A stretch of DNA of 64,000 nucleotides from Aromatoleum diolicum (GTDB lineage: Bacteria; Pseudomonadota; Gammaproteobacteria; Burkholderiales; Rhodocyclaceae). The notes under the pieces were generated by a model. That model did not search any database, was not told where the DNA came from, and saw only the letters and a list, made by a program, of their open reading frames with translations. Both the position numbers and the translations under genes were made by a program. Shown here one piece after another: positions 10,351 through 21,385 of this stretch (position 1 is the first letter of the stretch; the number at the start of each line of letters is the position of its first letter). Location: the NCBI RefSeq assembly GCF_012910955.1, contig NZ_WTVQ01000012.1, forward strand, positions 1 to 64,000, read 5' to 3'.

Positions 10351-11771
10351 TTTACGCACACCAGCGGTTTCAACCGCGCCACCTTCACCGCCAGCCCGGC
10401 CTGCTCGGCAGCCTCGACGACCGCGCCGACATCCTTGTACGCGAGCGGCGCCTCCTCTGCGACACCGCGGAAGCTCGGGCTGCGGATCAGAATGCCGCGC
10501 GCCGCAAGTTCATCGACAACATTGCGTCCGTGCCAGCGCCGCAGCGCCTCGTGGCGACTCATCGCCCGCCCTGCGCCGTGACACGCGGATCCGAACGCGC
10601 GCTCCTCGGTACCCGCCGCGCCGGCCAGGATCCATGACGCGGTGCCCATGCTGCCACCGATCAGTACCGGCTGACCCGCCTCGCGGAATTCGCGCGGCAG
10701 CTCGGCATGACCGGGGCCAAAGGCCCGCGTCGCGCCCTTGCGGTGCACGAACAGGCGCCGCCGCTCCTCACCGACACGGTGCATTTCCTCCTTGCAGGTG
10801 TTGTGCGACACGTCGTACAGCAGCGGCAGGCGCACGCGCGGGAACACGTCGGCGAAGGCTGCGCGCGCGAGATGCGTGAGGATCTGCCGATTCGCCAGCG
10901 CGCAATTGATGCCCGCCCGCATCGCGCCGAGGTAGCGCTGGCCGAGCTTCGACTTCAGCGGCGCACAGGCGAGTTCGCGGTCCGGCAACGCGATGCCTGC
11001 GGGTGCTGCGATCACCATCTCGCGCAGGTAGTCGGTACCGATCTGGTGCCCCAGGCCCCGCGAACCGCAGTGGATGCTGACCACCACGTCGCCGACCGCG
11101 AGGCCGTAGGCCTGCGCGATCGCCGTGTCGAACACCGCTTCGACGACCTGCACTTCAAGATAATGGTTGCCCGAACCCAGCGTGCCCATTTCGTCACGCT
11201 GACGCTTCTTCGCCATGTCGGATACCGCAGACGGGTCCGCGCCGGCGACACAACCGGACTCCTCGATCCGTGCGAGGTCGGCCTCGCTGCCATACCCCTC
11301 CTTGACCGCCCAGCGCGCGCCGCCGTGCAGCATCGCGTCCAGCCCCGCGGCCGACAGGCGCAAGGCGCCGGTGCTGCCGATACCGGCAGGGATGCGCGCA
11401 TACAGCACGTCCGCGAGTCGCGCCTTCGCGGCCTCGACATCGGCGAGCTTGAGCCCGGTATGCAAGGTGCGCACGCCGCAGGAAATGTCGAAGCCCACAC
11501 CCCCCGCCGACACGACGCCACCCTCGTCGGCATCGAAGGCCGCCACGCCGCCGATCGGAAAGCCGTAGCCCCAGTGTGCGTCCGGCATCGCATAGGACGC
11601 CCCGACGATACCGGGCAGGCTCGCGACGTTCGCCACCTGCTCGGCGACTTTTTCGTCCATCGCCTCGATCAGGTCGCGCGACGCATAGATCACGCCCGGC
11701 ACGCGCATGCGCCCCGTCGCGGGCATCACCCACTCGAAGGGGCCGCGTTGCCGGAATTTCGCGAGTTCCAT
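10344..11771 (-). CDS. rtcB: RtcB-family RNA ligase
   Basis: 475 residues from ATG 11771, which has AGGAG 8 bases upstream; reading further upstream adds non-conserved sequence. RtcB joins 2',3'-cyclic phosphate RNA ends to 5'-OH ends using GTP and Mn2+. The motifs are complete: PDAHWGYGFPIGGVAA, GGVGFDISCGVR, GSGNHYLEVQ, HCGSRGLGHQ, DVSHNTCKEE, GSMGTASWIL and SACHGAGRAMSR, which carries the guanylylated His. Its activator archease is encoded just upstream on the same strand. In many bacteria rtcB serves RNA repair under stress; the partner RNA here cannot be told. Confidence 0.93.
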   Translation of the reverse strand: MELAKFRQRGPFEWVMPATGRMRVPGVIYASRDLIEAMDEKVAEQVANVASLPGIVGASYAMPDAHWGYGFPIGGVAAFDADEGGVVSAGGVGFDISCGVRTLHTGLKLADVEAAKARLADVLYARIPAGIGSTGALRLSAAGLDAMLHGGARWAVKEGYGSEADLARIEESGCVAGADPSAVSDMAKKRQRDEMGTLGSGNHYLEVQVVEAVFDTAIAQAYGLAVGDVVVSIHCGSRGLGHQIGTDYLREMVIAAPAGIALPDRELACAPLKSKLGQRYLGAMRAGINCALANRQILTHLARAAFADVFPRVRLPLLYDVSHNTCKEEMHRVGEERRRLFVHRKGATRAFGPGHAELPREFREAGQPVLIGGSMGTASWILAGAAGTEERAFGSACHGAGRAMSRHEALRRWHGRNVVDELAARGILIRSPSFRGVAEEAPLAYKDVGAVVEAAEQAGLAVKVARLKPLVCVKG

Positions 11772-11933
11772 CGTCGATCTCCTGCGGGCTTCAGCGCCTC
11801 GGTTCAGTGTCTCAACTCGCGCAATTGCCCTTACAACCTGCACCGGGCCGCCGACGAACCCGCTCTTTGTGCGGCACATCGCTCACCCCGGCGCACTCAC
11901 TATTTCAGCATAGTCAAAACCGCGCGGCATGGC

Positions 11934-12359
11934 TCAGACATCTACCACACATTGTGCAAGCCACTGTCCATCGGCCTGCAGACCGACCTTGAGTTCGCAG
12001 TAAGAGACGCCTTTCACTTCCGCCGCAGGCTGGTGGCGGCCGACGTCCACCGGCTCGCCCCACACCGTCGCCAGCAGGCGGGAGTCGTCGCCCGCCACGT
12101 CGATGAGCACGTCGAAGCGCGAGAACAGCATCCGCCGCGTCGCCATCTCAAACACCAGCGCATTGAGCCAGTCGACCAGCAGCAACTCCACATCGGGTGC
12201 AGTGGACGCGATCGCGACCGCCTCGCGCGGCGCCACCGCGGCAGGATCGCAGATCGCCGCCGTCAGCGCCGTCGCCGCGCCCGCGAAAGCCTCGGCGAGC
12301 GTCGCGCCAGTCCCGCGCACGCCGATGTCAGCCTCGTGAGCGAAGGTCTCCCATGCCAT
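11934..12359 (-). CDS. Archease, RtcB activator
   Basis: 141 residues of the archease fold, which in other organisms speeds up the guanylylation and turnover of RtcB. Visible signs are the N-terminal [11 protein letters not shown] with the conserved His and Asp, the helix [21 protein letters not shown] and the [11 protein letters not shown] segment near the end that holds the metal-binding residues. It precedes rtcB on the same strand with a 162-bp gap and follows the methyltransferase gene by 49 bp. Confidence 0.9.
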   Translation of the reverse strand: MAWETFAHEADIGVRGTGATLAEAFAGAATALTAAICDPAAVAPREAVAIASTAPDVELLLVDWLNALVFEMATRRMLFSRFDVLIDVAGDDSRLLATVWGEPVDVGRHQPAAEVKGVSYCELKVGLQADGQWLAQCVVDV

Positions 12360-12408
12360 GTCCCCTCCCCTGCACCGCCGACATACAACGACGAGCTACC
12401 GGCACACA

Positions 12409-13566
12409 CTAACGATTCCGCACCCCGAGCCGCCACAGCGAAGTCACCTCCGCGGCCCGCGCCGCATGTAGCGGGTCACTGTCGTCCGACGCGCGCGGAT
12501 GTTTCGGCCGCACGCCGGAGCGACCGATCACCACCAGCCCCGCCGCATCGATGAGTGCCAACAACTCCTCGCGCGAACGCAGTCCCAGGTGCTCGGCGAG
12601 ATCGGACAGGATCAGCCAGCCCTCGCCGCGCGGCGTCAGGTGTGCCGCCAGGCCCGCGAGAAAACCGCGCAACATCTGGCTGTCCGGGTCATACACCGCG
12701 TATTCGATGGGCGAACTCGGCCGTGCCGGCACCCACGGCGGATTGCACACCACCAGCGGCGCCCGTCCTTCCGGGAACATGTCCGCCTCGATGACCTCCA
12801 CCCGCTTGGTGAATCCGAGCCGGGCGATGTTCTCGCGTGCACAGGCCAGCGCCCGCGGATCCTGATCCGTCGCCACGATCCGCTTCACACCCCGCCGCGC
12901 CAGCACGGCCGCGAGCACGCCAGTACCCGTGCCCACATCGAAAGCCAGATCCTCCGCCCCCACCGGCAGCGCCGCCTCCGCAACCAGTTCGACGTATTCC
13001 CCGCGCACCGGCGAGAACACGCCGTAATGCGGGTGAATGCGCGCAACCAGCGGCTGAATCTCGACGCCTTTCTTGCGCCACTCGTGCGCCCCGATCAACC
13101 CGAGCAACTCGCGCAGCGACGCCACGAAAGGCTCGCCCGCCGCTGGCCCATATGCCTCCGTGCAAGCCTGAAGCACATCCGGCGCGCGCCGCAACGGGAT
13201 ACCGTAATTGCCGTCGAACGGCAGCAACAGCATCCCCAGTGTCCGCGCGCGCTGCGCCTGTGCCTGGCGATGCAGATGGAAGGCCTCGGTCGGCGACGCC
13301 ACCGGCTTGCCGCCCTTTGCCGTCCCCCCCTTGCCCGGCTTGCGATCGATGCGCCGCACCAGCGCCTGCAGCAGCTGGCGCGCGTTCTGGAAATCGCCCC
13401 GCCACAGCAGTCCGGTCCCCTCGCACGCCAGTCGGTAGGCCGCATCGGCACTCATCGTGTCGTCCGCCACCACCACCCGCTTCGGCGGTCGTGCCCCGCT
13501 CTCCGAGCGCCAGCGCGCCGAGCGCTCCTCGCCGTCCTCGGTCCACGCAATCGTCTGTTCTTCCAA
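12409..13566 (-). CDS. Class I SAM-dependent methyltransferase, NPPW type
   Basis: 385 residues if translation starts at the TTG at 13566, which has GGAGAG 6 bases upstream; an ATG at 13455 would drop the first 37 residues. The frame stays open upstream to 14028, but that part has no conserved character and crosses a terminator hairpin, so it is excluded. The C-terminal half is a Rossmann methyltransferase: FDVGTGTGVLAAVLARRG, ATDQDPRALACARENI, and VVCNPPWVPA, an NPPW motif typical of enzymes that methylate N atoms of RNA, DNA or glutamine. The N-terminal half (TGLLWRGDFQNARQLLQAL) resembles a substrate-recruiting domain. Being next to archease-rtcB suggests an RNA substrate, as inference. 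Confidence 0.8.
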   Translation of the reverse strand: MEEQTIAWTEDGEERSARWRSESGARPPKRVVVADDTMSADAAYRLACEGTGLLWRGDFQNARQLLQALVRRIDRKPGKGGTAKGGKPVASPTEAFHLHRQAQAQRARTLGMLLLPFDGNYGIPLRRAPDVLQACTEAYGPAAGEPFVASLRELLGLIGAHEWRKKGVEIQPLVARIHPHYGVFSPVRGEYVELVAEAALPVGAEDLAFDVGTGTGVLAAVLARRGVKRIVATDQDPRALACARENIARLGFTKRVEVIEADMFPEGRAPLVVCNPPWVPARPSSPIEYAVYDPDSQMLRGFLAGLAAHLTPRGEGWLILSDLAEHLGLRSREELLALIDAAGLVVIGRSGVRPKHPRASDDSDPLHAARAAEVTSLWRLGVRNR

Positions 13567-14195
13567 GAATTCTCTCCAGATCCTTTTCACGCGCCCCGGC
13601 ACGCAAACGTCGGCATCGCCCCCGGCCCACGGTGGGCCATTCACGGGCGCTGACGAGCACGACGTCCTTGCCTGCTGCACGCGTACACCGGTGCACGGCA
13701 TGCCGTCGACGCAAAAAAAACATCCTGGCACTTGGCCAGGGTGCGACTTGAACCAAGTCAATTCAGCAACAAGGGAACAATTCCCAGCATCTAATACGCG
13801 AAAAAGACCATTCGCACCATAGCCGGCAGGCACGGGCGGAAAGGAATTTGATCGATCCCCCTGCCGGTCATCACGTCGCCGCACGGGAGCAAGGTGATCT
13901 GCGTCACGCGAATCTCCAGTGGCCGGACTACGCCATCTGGCAAACACCTTCGTCATGACCAGCGAACTGTGCGATGTCGTCCCCGGTTCGATCCCGGGTG
14001 ACGCAAGCGAACTCGTGCCCGTCACCAATGCAGCCTGGCGATAGCGCTAAGCCTGATGCACGCGGCCGGCTTCAAGCATAGCGTGATCCTGCTCAACCCG
14101 CGCGGCGCTCCTTCCTCTCATTACCTGACGATACCGGTCACATGCGACGCATGCGTGTTAGGGTTCAGCAACACTATAGGACGGAGAGCGCTGGG
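13567..14195. other. Sparse intergenic region of about 630 bp
   Basis: No convincing gene. It holds a strong minus-strand terminator near 13711-13741 with no recognised gene ending at it. Short plus-strand frames (about 13897-14043 and 14002-14198) read as protein-like but stay below 70 codons, lack ribosome sites and match no family I recognise; they could be remnants of one frameshifted gene. A tRNA T-arm lookalike is at about 13982-13998, without a matching body. Confidence 0.5.
13711..13741 (-). terminator. Orphan Rho-independent terminator
   Basis: Read on the minus strand, CCTGGC-CAAGT-GCCAGG is followed by ATG and eight T residues, the textbook layout. The transcript it ends must come from 13742-14195 on the minus strand, where no gene is recognised, so a small RNA or a decayed gene is possible. 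Confidence 0.7.
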
Positions 14196-14618
14196 ATGAC
14201 TCTGAACACGGCGTCGCACTCGTCGACCACGGATCGTGGGGCACGCGTCGCATTAATCTATGCGCTGGTCGCCGAACGCTTGTCGACTTACTACGAACAT
14301 GATCAGTGGCTGACCGAAGCCCAAGGGGCCAGCCTTTGCGCCGACTGGTTATCCAGGTCGAAACGCAGCCTGCCGCTTGCCGACAGAAAGCATCTGTCCG
14401 CCTTGAGCGATCAATTGGCCAGGCAAATTGCAGAGTCACTCTCCCGGGAAGCGGGTCTCTACACCGCCCACGAGATGATGGAGTCACTGGATCCGAACCA
14501 TGATTCAGACATCGGCCGATCGCTCATGGTGGAATGCCAGCGTTTTCTGGACAGCGACGTGGCGGCCGACGCGTCTACAAAGCAAACCTGCAGCGTCTCG
14601 CCCATGAGACAGGCCTGA
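14196..14618 (+). CDS. Hypothetical protein, helical
   Basis: 140 residues from ATG 14196, with GGAGAG 7 bases upstream; the frame is open a further 54 bases but those codons are not needed. The protein is mostly helical and charged, starts with a Ser/Thr-rich stretch and has no signal peptide, membrane segment or known motif. It ends with a short polar tail after DVAADAS. No family recognised. It stands alone between the sparse region and the tRNA gene, on the opposite strand from both neighbours. Codon choice is less biased than in the flanking genes, hinting at recent origin or transfer. Real expression is likely but not certain. Confidence 0.5.
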   Translation: MTLNTASHSSTTDRGARVALIYALVAERLSTYYEHDQWLTEAQGASLCADWLSRSKRSLPLADRKHLSALSDQLARQIAESLSREAGLYTAHEMMESLDPNHDSDIGRSLMVECQRFLDSDVAADASTKQTCSVSPMRQA

Positions 14619-14710
14619 TTCCCTTCATCCCCGCCGAGCAAGCAGAACGCCAGACTAAGGCAGGGTCTTGACGGTACGCCTTGCCTCTCGCTGACACAGC
14701 CTGACACAAC

Positions 14711-14744
14711 AAAAAACCCGCAAAGCCTTGAGCTGTGCGGGTTT
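14711..14744 (-). terminator. Terminator downstream of tRNA-Val
   Basis: Stem arms AAACCCGCA (14714-14722) and TGCGGGTTT (14736-14744), followed on the minus strand by a T-rich tail. It ends the tRNA transcript that starts near 14854. Confidence 0.85.
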
Positions 14745-14778
14745 CTGGTACTACGTGACACGTGGTGAACCTTGTTTC

Positions 14779-14854
14779 TGGTGGGTGCTGACGGGGTCGA
14801 ACCGCCGACATTCGCCTTGTAAGGGCGACGCTCTACCAACTGAGCTAAGCACCC
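14779..14854 (-). tRNA. tRNA-Val (anticodon UAC)
   Basis: A 76-nt cloverleaf on the minus strand. The acceptor stem is GGGTGCT paired with AGCACCC, followed by A and an encoded CCA. The D-arm is TTAGCTCAGTTGGTAGAGC, the anticodon stem TCGCC/GGCGA encloses loop CTTACAA with anticodon TAC, and the T-arm is GGCGG-TTCGACC-CCGTC. It lies downstream of hup on the same strand, as in related betaproteobacteria. Confidence 0.97.
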
Positions 14855-14894
14855 GCACCGTACCGGACACCAAACATCTATCCGGTAAAGCCAG

Positions 14895-15167
14895 CTAGTT
14901 TACCGCATCTTTCAAAGCTTTACCAGGCCGAAATTTCGGAACTTTGGCGGATTTGATTTTGATGCTCTTGCCGGTGCGGGGATTGCGGCCGGTGCGGGCG
15001 GCGCGTTCACCTACGTGGAAGGTGCCAAATCCAACCAGGGTGACGGAATCGTCTTGCTGCAGCGCGTCCTTGACCGCCGCAATCGCTGCGTCGAGCGCCC
15101 TGCCGGCGGCCGATTTGGAGATCTCGGCCCTGGCGGCAATTTGGTCGATCAATTCGGATTTATTCAC
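14895..15167 (-). CDS. hup: DNA-binding protein HU
   Basis: 90 residues from a GTG start with AGAGGGGA upstream. The nucleoid protein HU bends and compacts DNA as a dimer. The signature is complete: N-terminal helices [17 protein letters not shown], the [21 protein letters not shown] arm with the intercalating proline, and the [14 protein letters not shown] end. It follows lon on the same strand after 196 bp that contain its own promoter and a large inverted repeat. Confidence 0.97.
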   Translation of the reverse strand: MNKSELIDQIAARAEISKSAAGRALDAAIAAVKDALQQDDSVTLVGFGTFHVGERAARTGRNPRTGKSIKIKSAKVPKFRPGKALKDAVN

Positions 15168-15183
15168 TTAAGTCCCCTCTTGG

Positions 15184-15213
15184 ATATTAGTGCGATAGCC
15201 CGAAAATGCGCAA
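15184..15213 (-). promoter_or_regulatory. Probable sigma-70 promoter of hup
   Basis: On the minus strand TTGCGC (15213-15208) and TAATAT (15189-15184) are spaced by 18 bp. The -10 box is 17 bp before the GTG of hup, so the leader would be very short. The -35 is a partial match. Confidence 0.5.
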
Positions 15214-15295
15214 ACCCTTTGCCGGTGGGGCACTCAGGCCAATTCCAGGTGCGTTGCGAGATGCACGGACTTTATAGCGCGCTGTATTCCAGAGT

Positions 15296-15343
15296 GTCAA
15301 GACGCGCTGCAGCGATTCCCGTCTGGCTGCAGCGCGTCTTGAC
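15296..15343. repeat. Perfect 18-bp inverted repeat between lon and hup
   Basis: The left arm at 15296-15313 begins GTCAAGACGCGC and ends CTGCAGC; the right arm at 15326-15343 is its exact reverse complement; the loop is 12 bases. It starts 21 bp after the lon stop. There is no U-run on either strand, so it is not a standard terminator, but it could still block RNase or stop polymerase. Confidence 0.85.
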
Positions 15344-15363
15344 GCGGGTTTCGGGGAAAACCC

Positions 15364-17784
15364 TTAGTGCGCCCTCACCGTCTTGGTGGATGAACCGTCA
15401 TCACCCGATTCCGTCGCCGGCGCATCCCCGGCGGCAGGTTCGGGCAAAGGTTGCGGCCGACGCTCAAGAGCATGCTCAAGCACCTGGTCGATCCATCTGA
15501 CCGGGATCAATTCGAGCGCGTTCTTGATGTTTTCCGGAATTTCGACAAGATCCTTGACGTTCTCCTCCGGAATCAGGGCAACCCCGATGCCGCCGCGAAC
15601 CGCCGCGAGTAACTTTTCTTTCAGACCGCCGATCGGCAGAACTTCGCCGCGCAGCGTGATTTCACCCGTCATCGCAACATCACAGCGCACCGGGATCCCT
15701 GTCAGCACAGACACCAGGGCGGTACTCATGGCGGTACCAGCCGACGGCCCATCCTTCGGAATCGCCCCTTCGGGCAGATGGATGTGAATATCGCTCTTCT
15801 GGTAGAAATCCTCCGGAATTCCGAGCGAGCGGGCACGCTTGCGCACAACCGAAAGCGCCGCCTGGATGGACTCCTGCATCACCTCGCCAAGTTTGCCGGT
15901 GGTCATGATCTTGCCCTTGCCCGGCAGCACAACCGCCTCGACCGTGAGCAGTTCTCCACCAACCTCGGTCCATGCCAGACCGGTCACCTGCCCAACCTGG
16001 TTTTCCTTCTCGGCCATGCCGAAGGAGTACTTGCGCACACCGAGGTACTTGTCGAGGCTCTTCGCATTCACGACAATCTTGCTCGTGCGCTTGCGCAAAA
16101 CCAGCGACTTCACAACTTTACGGCAGATCTTGGAGATCTCGCGCTCCATGCTGCGCACACCCGCCTCGCGAGTGTAGTAGCGGCATACATCGCGCAACGC
16201 CTCTTCGGTCACGGAAAGCTCATCGCGCTTGAGGCCGTTGTTCTTCATCTGCTTCGGCAGCAGGTAGCGCAACGCAATATTGACCTTTTCGTCTTCCGTG
16301 TAACCGGACAGGCGGATGACCTCCATCCGGTCGAGCAACGCGGCCGGGATGTTGAGGGTATTCGCTGTGGCAACGAACATTACATCGGACAGGTCGAAGT
16401 CGACCTCGATGTAGTGATCCTGGAAGGTATGGTTCTGCTCCGGATCGAGCACTTCTAGCAAGGCCGAACTCGGATCGCCGCGGAAGTCCATGCCCAGCTT
16501 GTCCACCTCGTCGAGCAGAAACAAGGGGTTCTTGACCCCGACCTTGTTCATGTTCTGCAAGATCTTGCCCGGCATCGAACCGATGTACGTCCGACGATGG
16601 CCACGAATTTCGGCTTCGTCGCGCACGCCACCCAGCGCCATGCGCACGAACTTGCGGTTCGTCGCCTTGGCAATCGATTGGCCGAGCGAGGTCTTGCCTA
16701 CCCCCGGAGGGCCGACCAGGCACAGGATCGGCGCCTTGACCTTCTCGACTCGCTGCTGGACTGCGAGGTACTCAAGGATGCGTTCCTTGACCCGCTCCAG
16801 TCCGTAGTGATCCTTGTCGAGAATTTTCTCGGCCTCGACGAGGTCCTTGCTGACGCGCGATTTCTTCTTCCACGGCAGGCCAATGAGCGTGTCGATGTAA
16901 TTGCGCACCACCGTGGCTTCGGCCGACATCGGCGACATCAGGCGCAGTTTTTTGAACTCTGCCTGGGCCTTTGCCAGCGCCTCCTTGGGCATGCCCGAGG
17001 CCTTGATTTTCTTGTCCATCTCCTCAAGATCGGCACCTTCTTCGCCTTCCCCGAGTTCCTTCTGGATCGCCTTGACCTGTTCGTTGAGGTAGTACTCGCG
17101 CTGGCTCTTTTCCATCTGGCGCTTGACGCGGCCACGGATGCGCTTTTCGACCTGCAGGATGTCGAGCTCGGTTTCGAGCTGGGACAGCAGACGTTCAAAA
17201 CGCGCGCCGGTGTCCGACATCTCGAGCACTTCCTGTTTCTGCTCGAGCTTCAGCGGCAAGTGCGCGGCGATGGTGTCGGCGAGGCGGCCGGGATCCTCGA
17301 TTCCAGCCAACGAGGCGAGAATTTCCGGCGGAATCTTCTTGTTAAGCTTCACGTACTGGTCGAACTGGGCGATGATCGCCCGCCGCATGGCTTCCAGCTC
17401 GTTGTTGTCGGTTTCCGGGACGGGCACCGGCGTGACCTTGGCAACGAAAACGCTGCGCAGATCTTCGACCGAATCGACGCGCGCGCGCTGCACGCCTTCG
17501 ACCAGGACCTTGATCGTGCCATCGGGCAGCTTGAGCATCTGAAGGATATTGGCGATGCAGCCGATTTCGTACAGATCGTCGGCCGAGGGCTCATCCTTGG
17601 CAGCCGATTTCTGCGCCACCAGCAGGATACCCTTGCCCGCCTCCATGGCGTTTTCGAGTGCCTTGATGGACTTGGGGCGACCCACGAAGAGCGGAATCAC
17701 CATATGCGGGAACACCACCACATCGCGGAGTGGCAGAAGGGGGAGTTCCATTTGCTCGTCGGGGAGGTCAAGCGGGCTTGACAT
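15364..17784 (-). CDS. lon: ATP-dependent protease Lon
   Basis: 806 residues from the ATG at 17784 ([12 protein letters not shown]), the usual betaproteobacterial start; GAGG stands 11 bases upstream. Lon degrades misfolded and short-lived regulatory proteins. Order: N-terminal substrate domain ([15 protein letters not shown]), coiled coil, AAA+ module with Walker [10 protein letters not shown] and Walker [12 protein letters not shown], and the protease domain with the Ser-Lys dyad (DGPSAGTAM and [13 protein letters not shown]). A Pro-rich C-terminal tail of about 30 residues is normal for the group. It follows clpX by 81 bp. Confidence 0.98.
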   Translation of the reverse strand: MSSPLDLPDEQMELPLLPLRDVVVFPHMVIPLFVGRPKSIKALENAMEAGKGILLVAQKSAAKDEPSADDLYEIGCIANILQMLKLPDGTIKVLVEGVQRARVDSVEDLRSVFVAKVTPVPVPETDNNELEAMRRAIIAQFDQYVKLNKKIPPEILASLAGIEDPGRLADTIAAHLPLKLEQKQEVLEMSDTGARFERLLSQLETELDILQVEKRIRGRVKRQMEKSQREYYLNEQVKAIQKELGEGEEGADLEEMDKKIKASGMPKEALAKAQAEFKKLRLMSPMSAEATVVRNYIDTLIGLPWKKKSRVSKDLVEAEKILDKDHYGLERVKERILEYLAVQQRVEKVKAPILCLVGPPGVGKTSLGQSIAKATNRKFVRMALGGVRDEAEIRGHRRTYIGSMPGKILQNMNKVGVKNPLFLLDEVDKLGMDFRGDPSSALLEVLDPEQNHTFQDHYIEVDFDLSDVMFVATANTLNIPAALLDRMEVIRLSGYTEDEKVNIALRYLLPKQMKNNGLKRDELSVTEEALRDVCRYYTREAGVRSMEREISKICRKVVKSLVLRKRTSKIVVNAKSLDKYLGVRKYSFGMAEKENQVGQVTGLAWTEVGGELLTVEAVVLPGKGKIMTTGKLGEVMQESIQAALSVVRKRARSLGIPEDFYQKSDIHIHLPEGAIPKDGPSAGTAMSTALVSVLTGIPVRCDVAMTGEITLRGEVLPIGGLKEKLLAAVRGGIGVALIPEENVKDLVEIPENIKNALELIPVRWIDQVLEHALERRPQPLPEPAAGDAPATESGDDGSSTKTVRAH

Positions 17785-17808
17785 GATTATTTTTACCTCG
17801 AAAGGACT

Positions 17809-17834
17809 GGTCGAGCCCACATGGGGACTCGACC
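17809..17834. promoter_or_regulatory. Stable hairpin in the clpX-lon intergenic region
   Basis: Arms GGTCGAG (17809-17815) and CTCGACC (17828-17834) with three more inner C-G pairs and a 5-base loop. It sits 24 bp before the lon ATG. No U-run follows on either strand, so a role in mRNA processing or in tuning lon expression is more likely than full termination. Confidence 0.55.
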
Positions 17835-17865
17835 AAAGAAAATCAAGCGGCGCGTGAATCCGGTT

Positions 17866-19134
<1,269 letters not shown>

Positions 19135-19151
19135 GGTCTTCCTCTCGTAAA

Positions 19152-19793
19152 TCAGGCTTCGGCCCGGGTCGTCAGCACCTTGTCGACGATGCCATATTCG
19201 ACTGCATCCTTGGCCGACATGAAATTATCCCGATCCGTATCCTTCTCGATCCGCTCGACTGGCTGTCCGGTGTGCTTGGACAGCATCTCGTTGAGCCGCG
19301 AGCGAATGCTGAGAATCTCGCGGGCATGGATCTCGATGTCGGACGCCTGCCCCTGGAACCCGCCCAAGGGCTGATGGATCATGACACGCGAGTTGGGCAG
19401 GCAGAAGCGCTTGCCCTTCGCGCCGGCTGCGAGCAGGAAGGAACCCATGCTCGCAGCCTGTCCGATACATAGCGTGCTGACATCGGGCTTGATGAACTGC
19501 ATCGTATCGTAGATGGCCATCCCGGCGGACACCGACCCCCCGGGGGAGTTGATGTAGAAGAAGATGTCCTTGTCCGGGTTTTCGGACTCAAGGAACAGCA
19601 ACTGAGCGACGATCAGATTGGCCGTAACGTCGTTCACCGGTCCGACCAAGAACACTACCCGCTCTTTCAGAAGGCGCGAATAGATATCGTAGGCACGTTC
19701 GCCCCGACCGCTCTGTTCAACCACCATCGGAACCAGGCCGAGGCCGACCGGATCCCAGCTATTGCTTGATTGTGGCGCCATGTTGCTCATCAC
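19152..19793 (-). CDS. clpP: ATP-dependent Clp protease proteolytic subunit ClpP
   Basis: 213 residues. It is the serine peptidase core that pairs with ClpX or ClpA. The catalytic triad is visible: Ser in [10 protein letters not shown], His in MIHQPLGG, Asp in the [11 protein letters not shown] region; [17 protein letters not shown] is also conserved. The start has alternative Mets at residues 2 and 5; the first few residues are cleaved in homologues. It follows tig by 16 bp, so tig-clpP-clpX form one operon. Confidence 0.97.
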   Translation of the reverse strand: MMSNMAPQSSNSWDPVGLGLVPMVVEQSGRGERAYDIYSRLLKERVVFLVGPVNDVTANLIVAQLLFLESENPDKDIFFYINSPGGSVSAGMAIYDTMQFIKPDVSTLCIGQAASMGSFLLAAGAKGKRFCLPNSRVMIHQPLGGFQGQASDIEIHAREILSIRSRLNEMLSKHTGQPVERIEKDTDRDNFMSAKDAVEYGIVDKVLTTRAEA

Positions 19794-19809
19794 TTGGCCC
19801 TTTGCGGCG

Positions 19810-21114
19810 TCAGGCCGCGTTACCCATCAGTTCGTCAAAAGACACCGCGTTATCGGTGGTCTCGGCTTGGGAAACGACCCATGCAACCACATTGTCCTCG
19901 ATCACGACAGCTTCGGCCTGTGCCAGGCGATCCGGTTGGGCGTAGTACCAGCGTACCAGTTCCGACGGATCTTCGTAGCTCTGCGCCATCTCTTCGACCA
20001 GGGCGCGAACCTGCTCTGGTTTGGCGTAGAGTTCCTTGGCCTTCACGAGTTCAGCCATGATGAGGCCGAGCTTGACACGGCGCACTGCCTGATCGGCAAA
20101 CCATGCGGCCTCGACGGGTATGTCCTTTGTCTTCATGCCGCGCATTTCGAGATCGCGCTTGGCATTTTCGGCAAGCTGGCGGGACTCGGTTTCGACCAGG
20201 GCCTTCGGCACTTCGATCGGGTTGGCGGCCAGCAGCGCCTCCATGACCTGCTCCTTGACCTTGGCCTGGATGCGACGCTTCACTTCGCGTTCGAGGTTGG
20301 CACGAACCTCGTCACGCAGCTTTGCGACATCACCATCGGCCACTCCCAGCGCACGCGCCAGATCGCCGTCCACGGCAGGCAGCACCGGCGCCTCGACACG
20401 CTTCACGGTCACTTCGAACTGCACGGCTTGCCCGGCGAGATTACGGGCATGGTAGTCCTCAGGAAAAGTCATGTCGAAGGTCTTGCTGTCGCCGGCGGAC
20501 AGACCGCTCACGGCAGACTCGAAGTCCTTCAGCATCGAACCGGCACCGAGCACGAACGGGAAGTCCTGCGCCTGACCACCTTCGAACAGCTCGCCATCCT
20601 TGCGACCGGCAAAATCGATCACGACACGGTCGCCATCCGCCACCGCGCGCTCGGCAACTTCGAAAGTGGTGCGCTGCTTACGCAACACTTCGATGGTCTT
20701 GTCCACTTCGGCGTCACCGACGGCCAGCACCGGACGCTCAATTTTCTGGCCGGACAGCTCACCCAGCGAGACCTGCGGGTAGACTTCGAAGACTGCGCTG
20801 AATTCGAGCGCCCCGTCGCCTGCCGCCTCCTTCGGTTCAATGCGCGGATAACCAGCAACACGCAGATTCTGTTCGCGCACCGTGTCGCCAAAGGCCTTCT
20901 CGACCGCGGCGCCGATGGCCTCGGAGCGAGCCTGCGACTCGTAGGTTTGAGCGACGATCTTCATCGGCACTTTGCCAGGCCGGAAACCCGGCATCTTCAC
21001 GGTACGCGCCATGCGCTTGAGGCGTGCCTCGACCTCCTTGTCGATCTCGGCCATGGGCACGGACATGTCGATGCGGCGCTCCAGCGCGCCCAGCGTTTCC
21101 TGGTTGGTCTGCAT
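19810..21114 (-). CDS. tig: Trigger factor, ribosome-associated chaperone
   Basis: 434 residues from ATG 21114 ([15 protein letters not shown]); upstream in-frame codons are not conserved. Trigger factor binds nascent chains at the ribosome exit. The ribosome-binding tail is [12 protein letters not shown], the middle has the FKBP-type peptidyl-prolyl isomerase domain ([33 protein letters not shown]), and the C-terminal helical arms follow. The divergent prkA gene starts 271 bp away. Confidence 0.97.
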   Translation of the reverse strand: MQTNQETLGALERRIDMSVPMAEIDKEVEARLKRMARTVKMPGFRPGKVPMKIVAQTYESQARSEAIGAAVEKAFGDTVREQNLRVAGYPRIEPKEAAGDGALEFSAVFEVYPQVSLGELSGQKIERPVLAVGDAEVDKTIEVLRKQRTTFEVAERAVADGDRVVIDFAGRKDGELFEGGQAQDFPFVLGAGSMLKDFESAVSGLSAGDSKTFDMTFPEDYHARNLAGQAVQFEVTVKRVEAPVLPAVDGDLARALGVADGDVAKLRDEVRANLEREVKRRIQAKVKEQVMEALLAANPIEVPKALVETESRQLAENAKRDLEMRGMKTKDIPVEAAWFADQAVRRVKLGLIMAELVKAKELYAKPEQVRALVEEMAQSYEDPSELVRWYYAQPDRLAQAEAVVIEDNVVAWVVSQAETTDNAVSFDELMGNAA

Positions 21115-21385
21115 TAAGTTAACAATCCCTGACAAGTCAAAATTTGCCACACGGCCGGAGAATGAGGCATCCACGCGATACCCCGACACTCAATGGACTC
21201 ATGCAGCACGGACACGTAAATTTTAATTCTAACACAGCCCCGGGGCCTTCCTTCCAGCCTCATTCCCGACGCAAAATGGACCCTGAGAGCTTGCCCATGG
21301 GATGATAAACACGCGGAACTTGCAGCCGGATGCGCCCCTCTGACGGGTGTTGGCAAACGGCTCGACCATCACAGGAGACATCCAG

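Noticed and set aside
13979-14006. tRNA-like T-arm (CCCGG-TTCGATC-CCGGG)
   Set aside because: No D-arm or anticodon arm at proper distance; the only matching acceptor sequence would give about 105 nt, which fits no standard tRNA.
13567-14028. Upstream extension of the methyltransferase reading frame
   Set aside because: The extra 150 or so codons have no family character, cross a terminator hairpin, and a better start (TTG 13566 with GGAGAG) exists.
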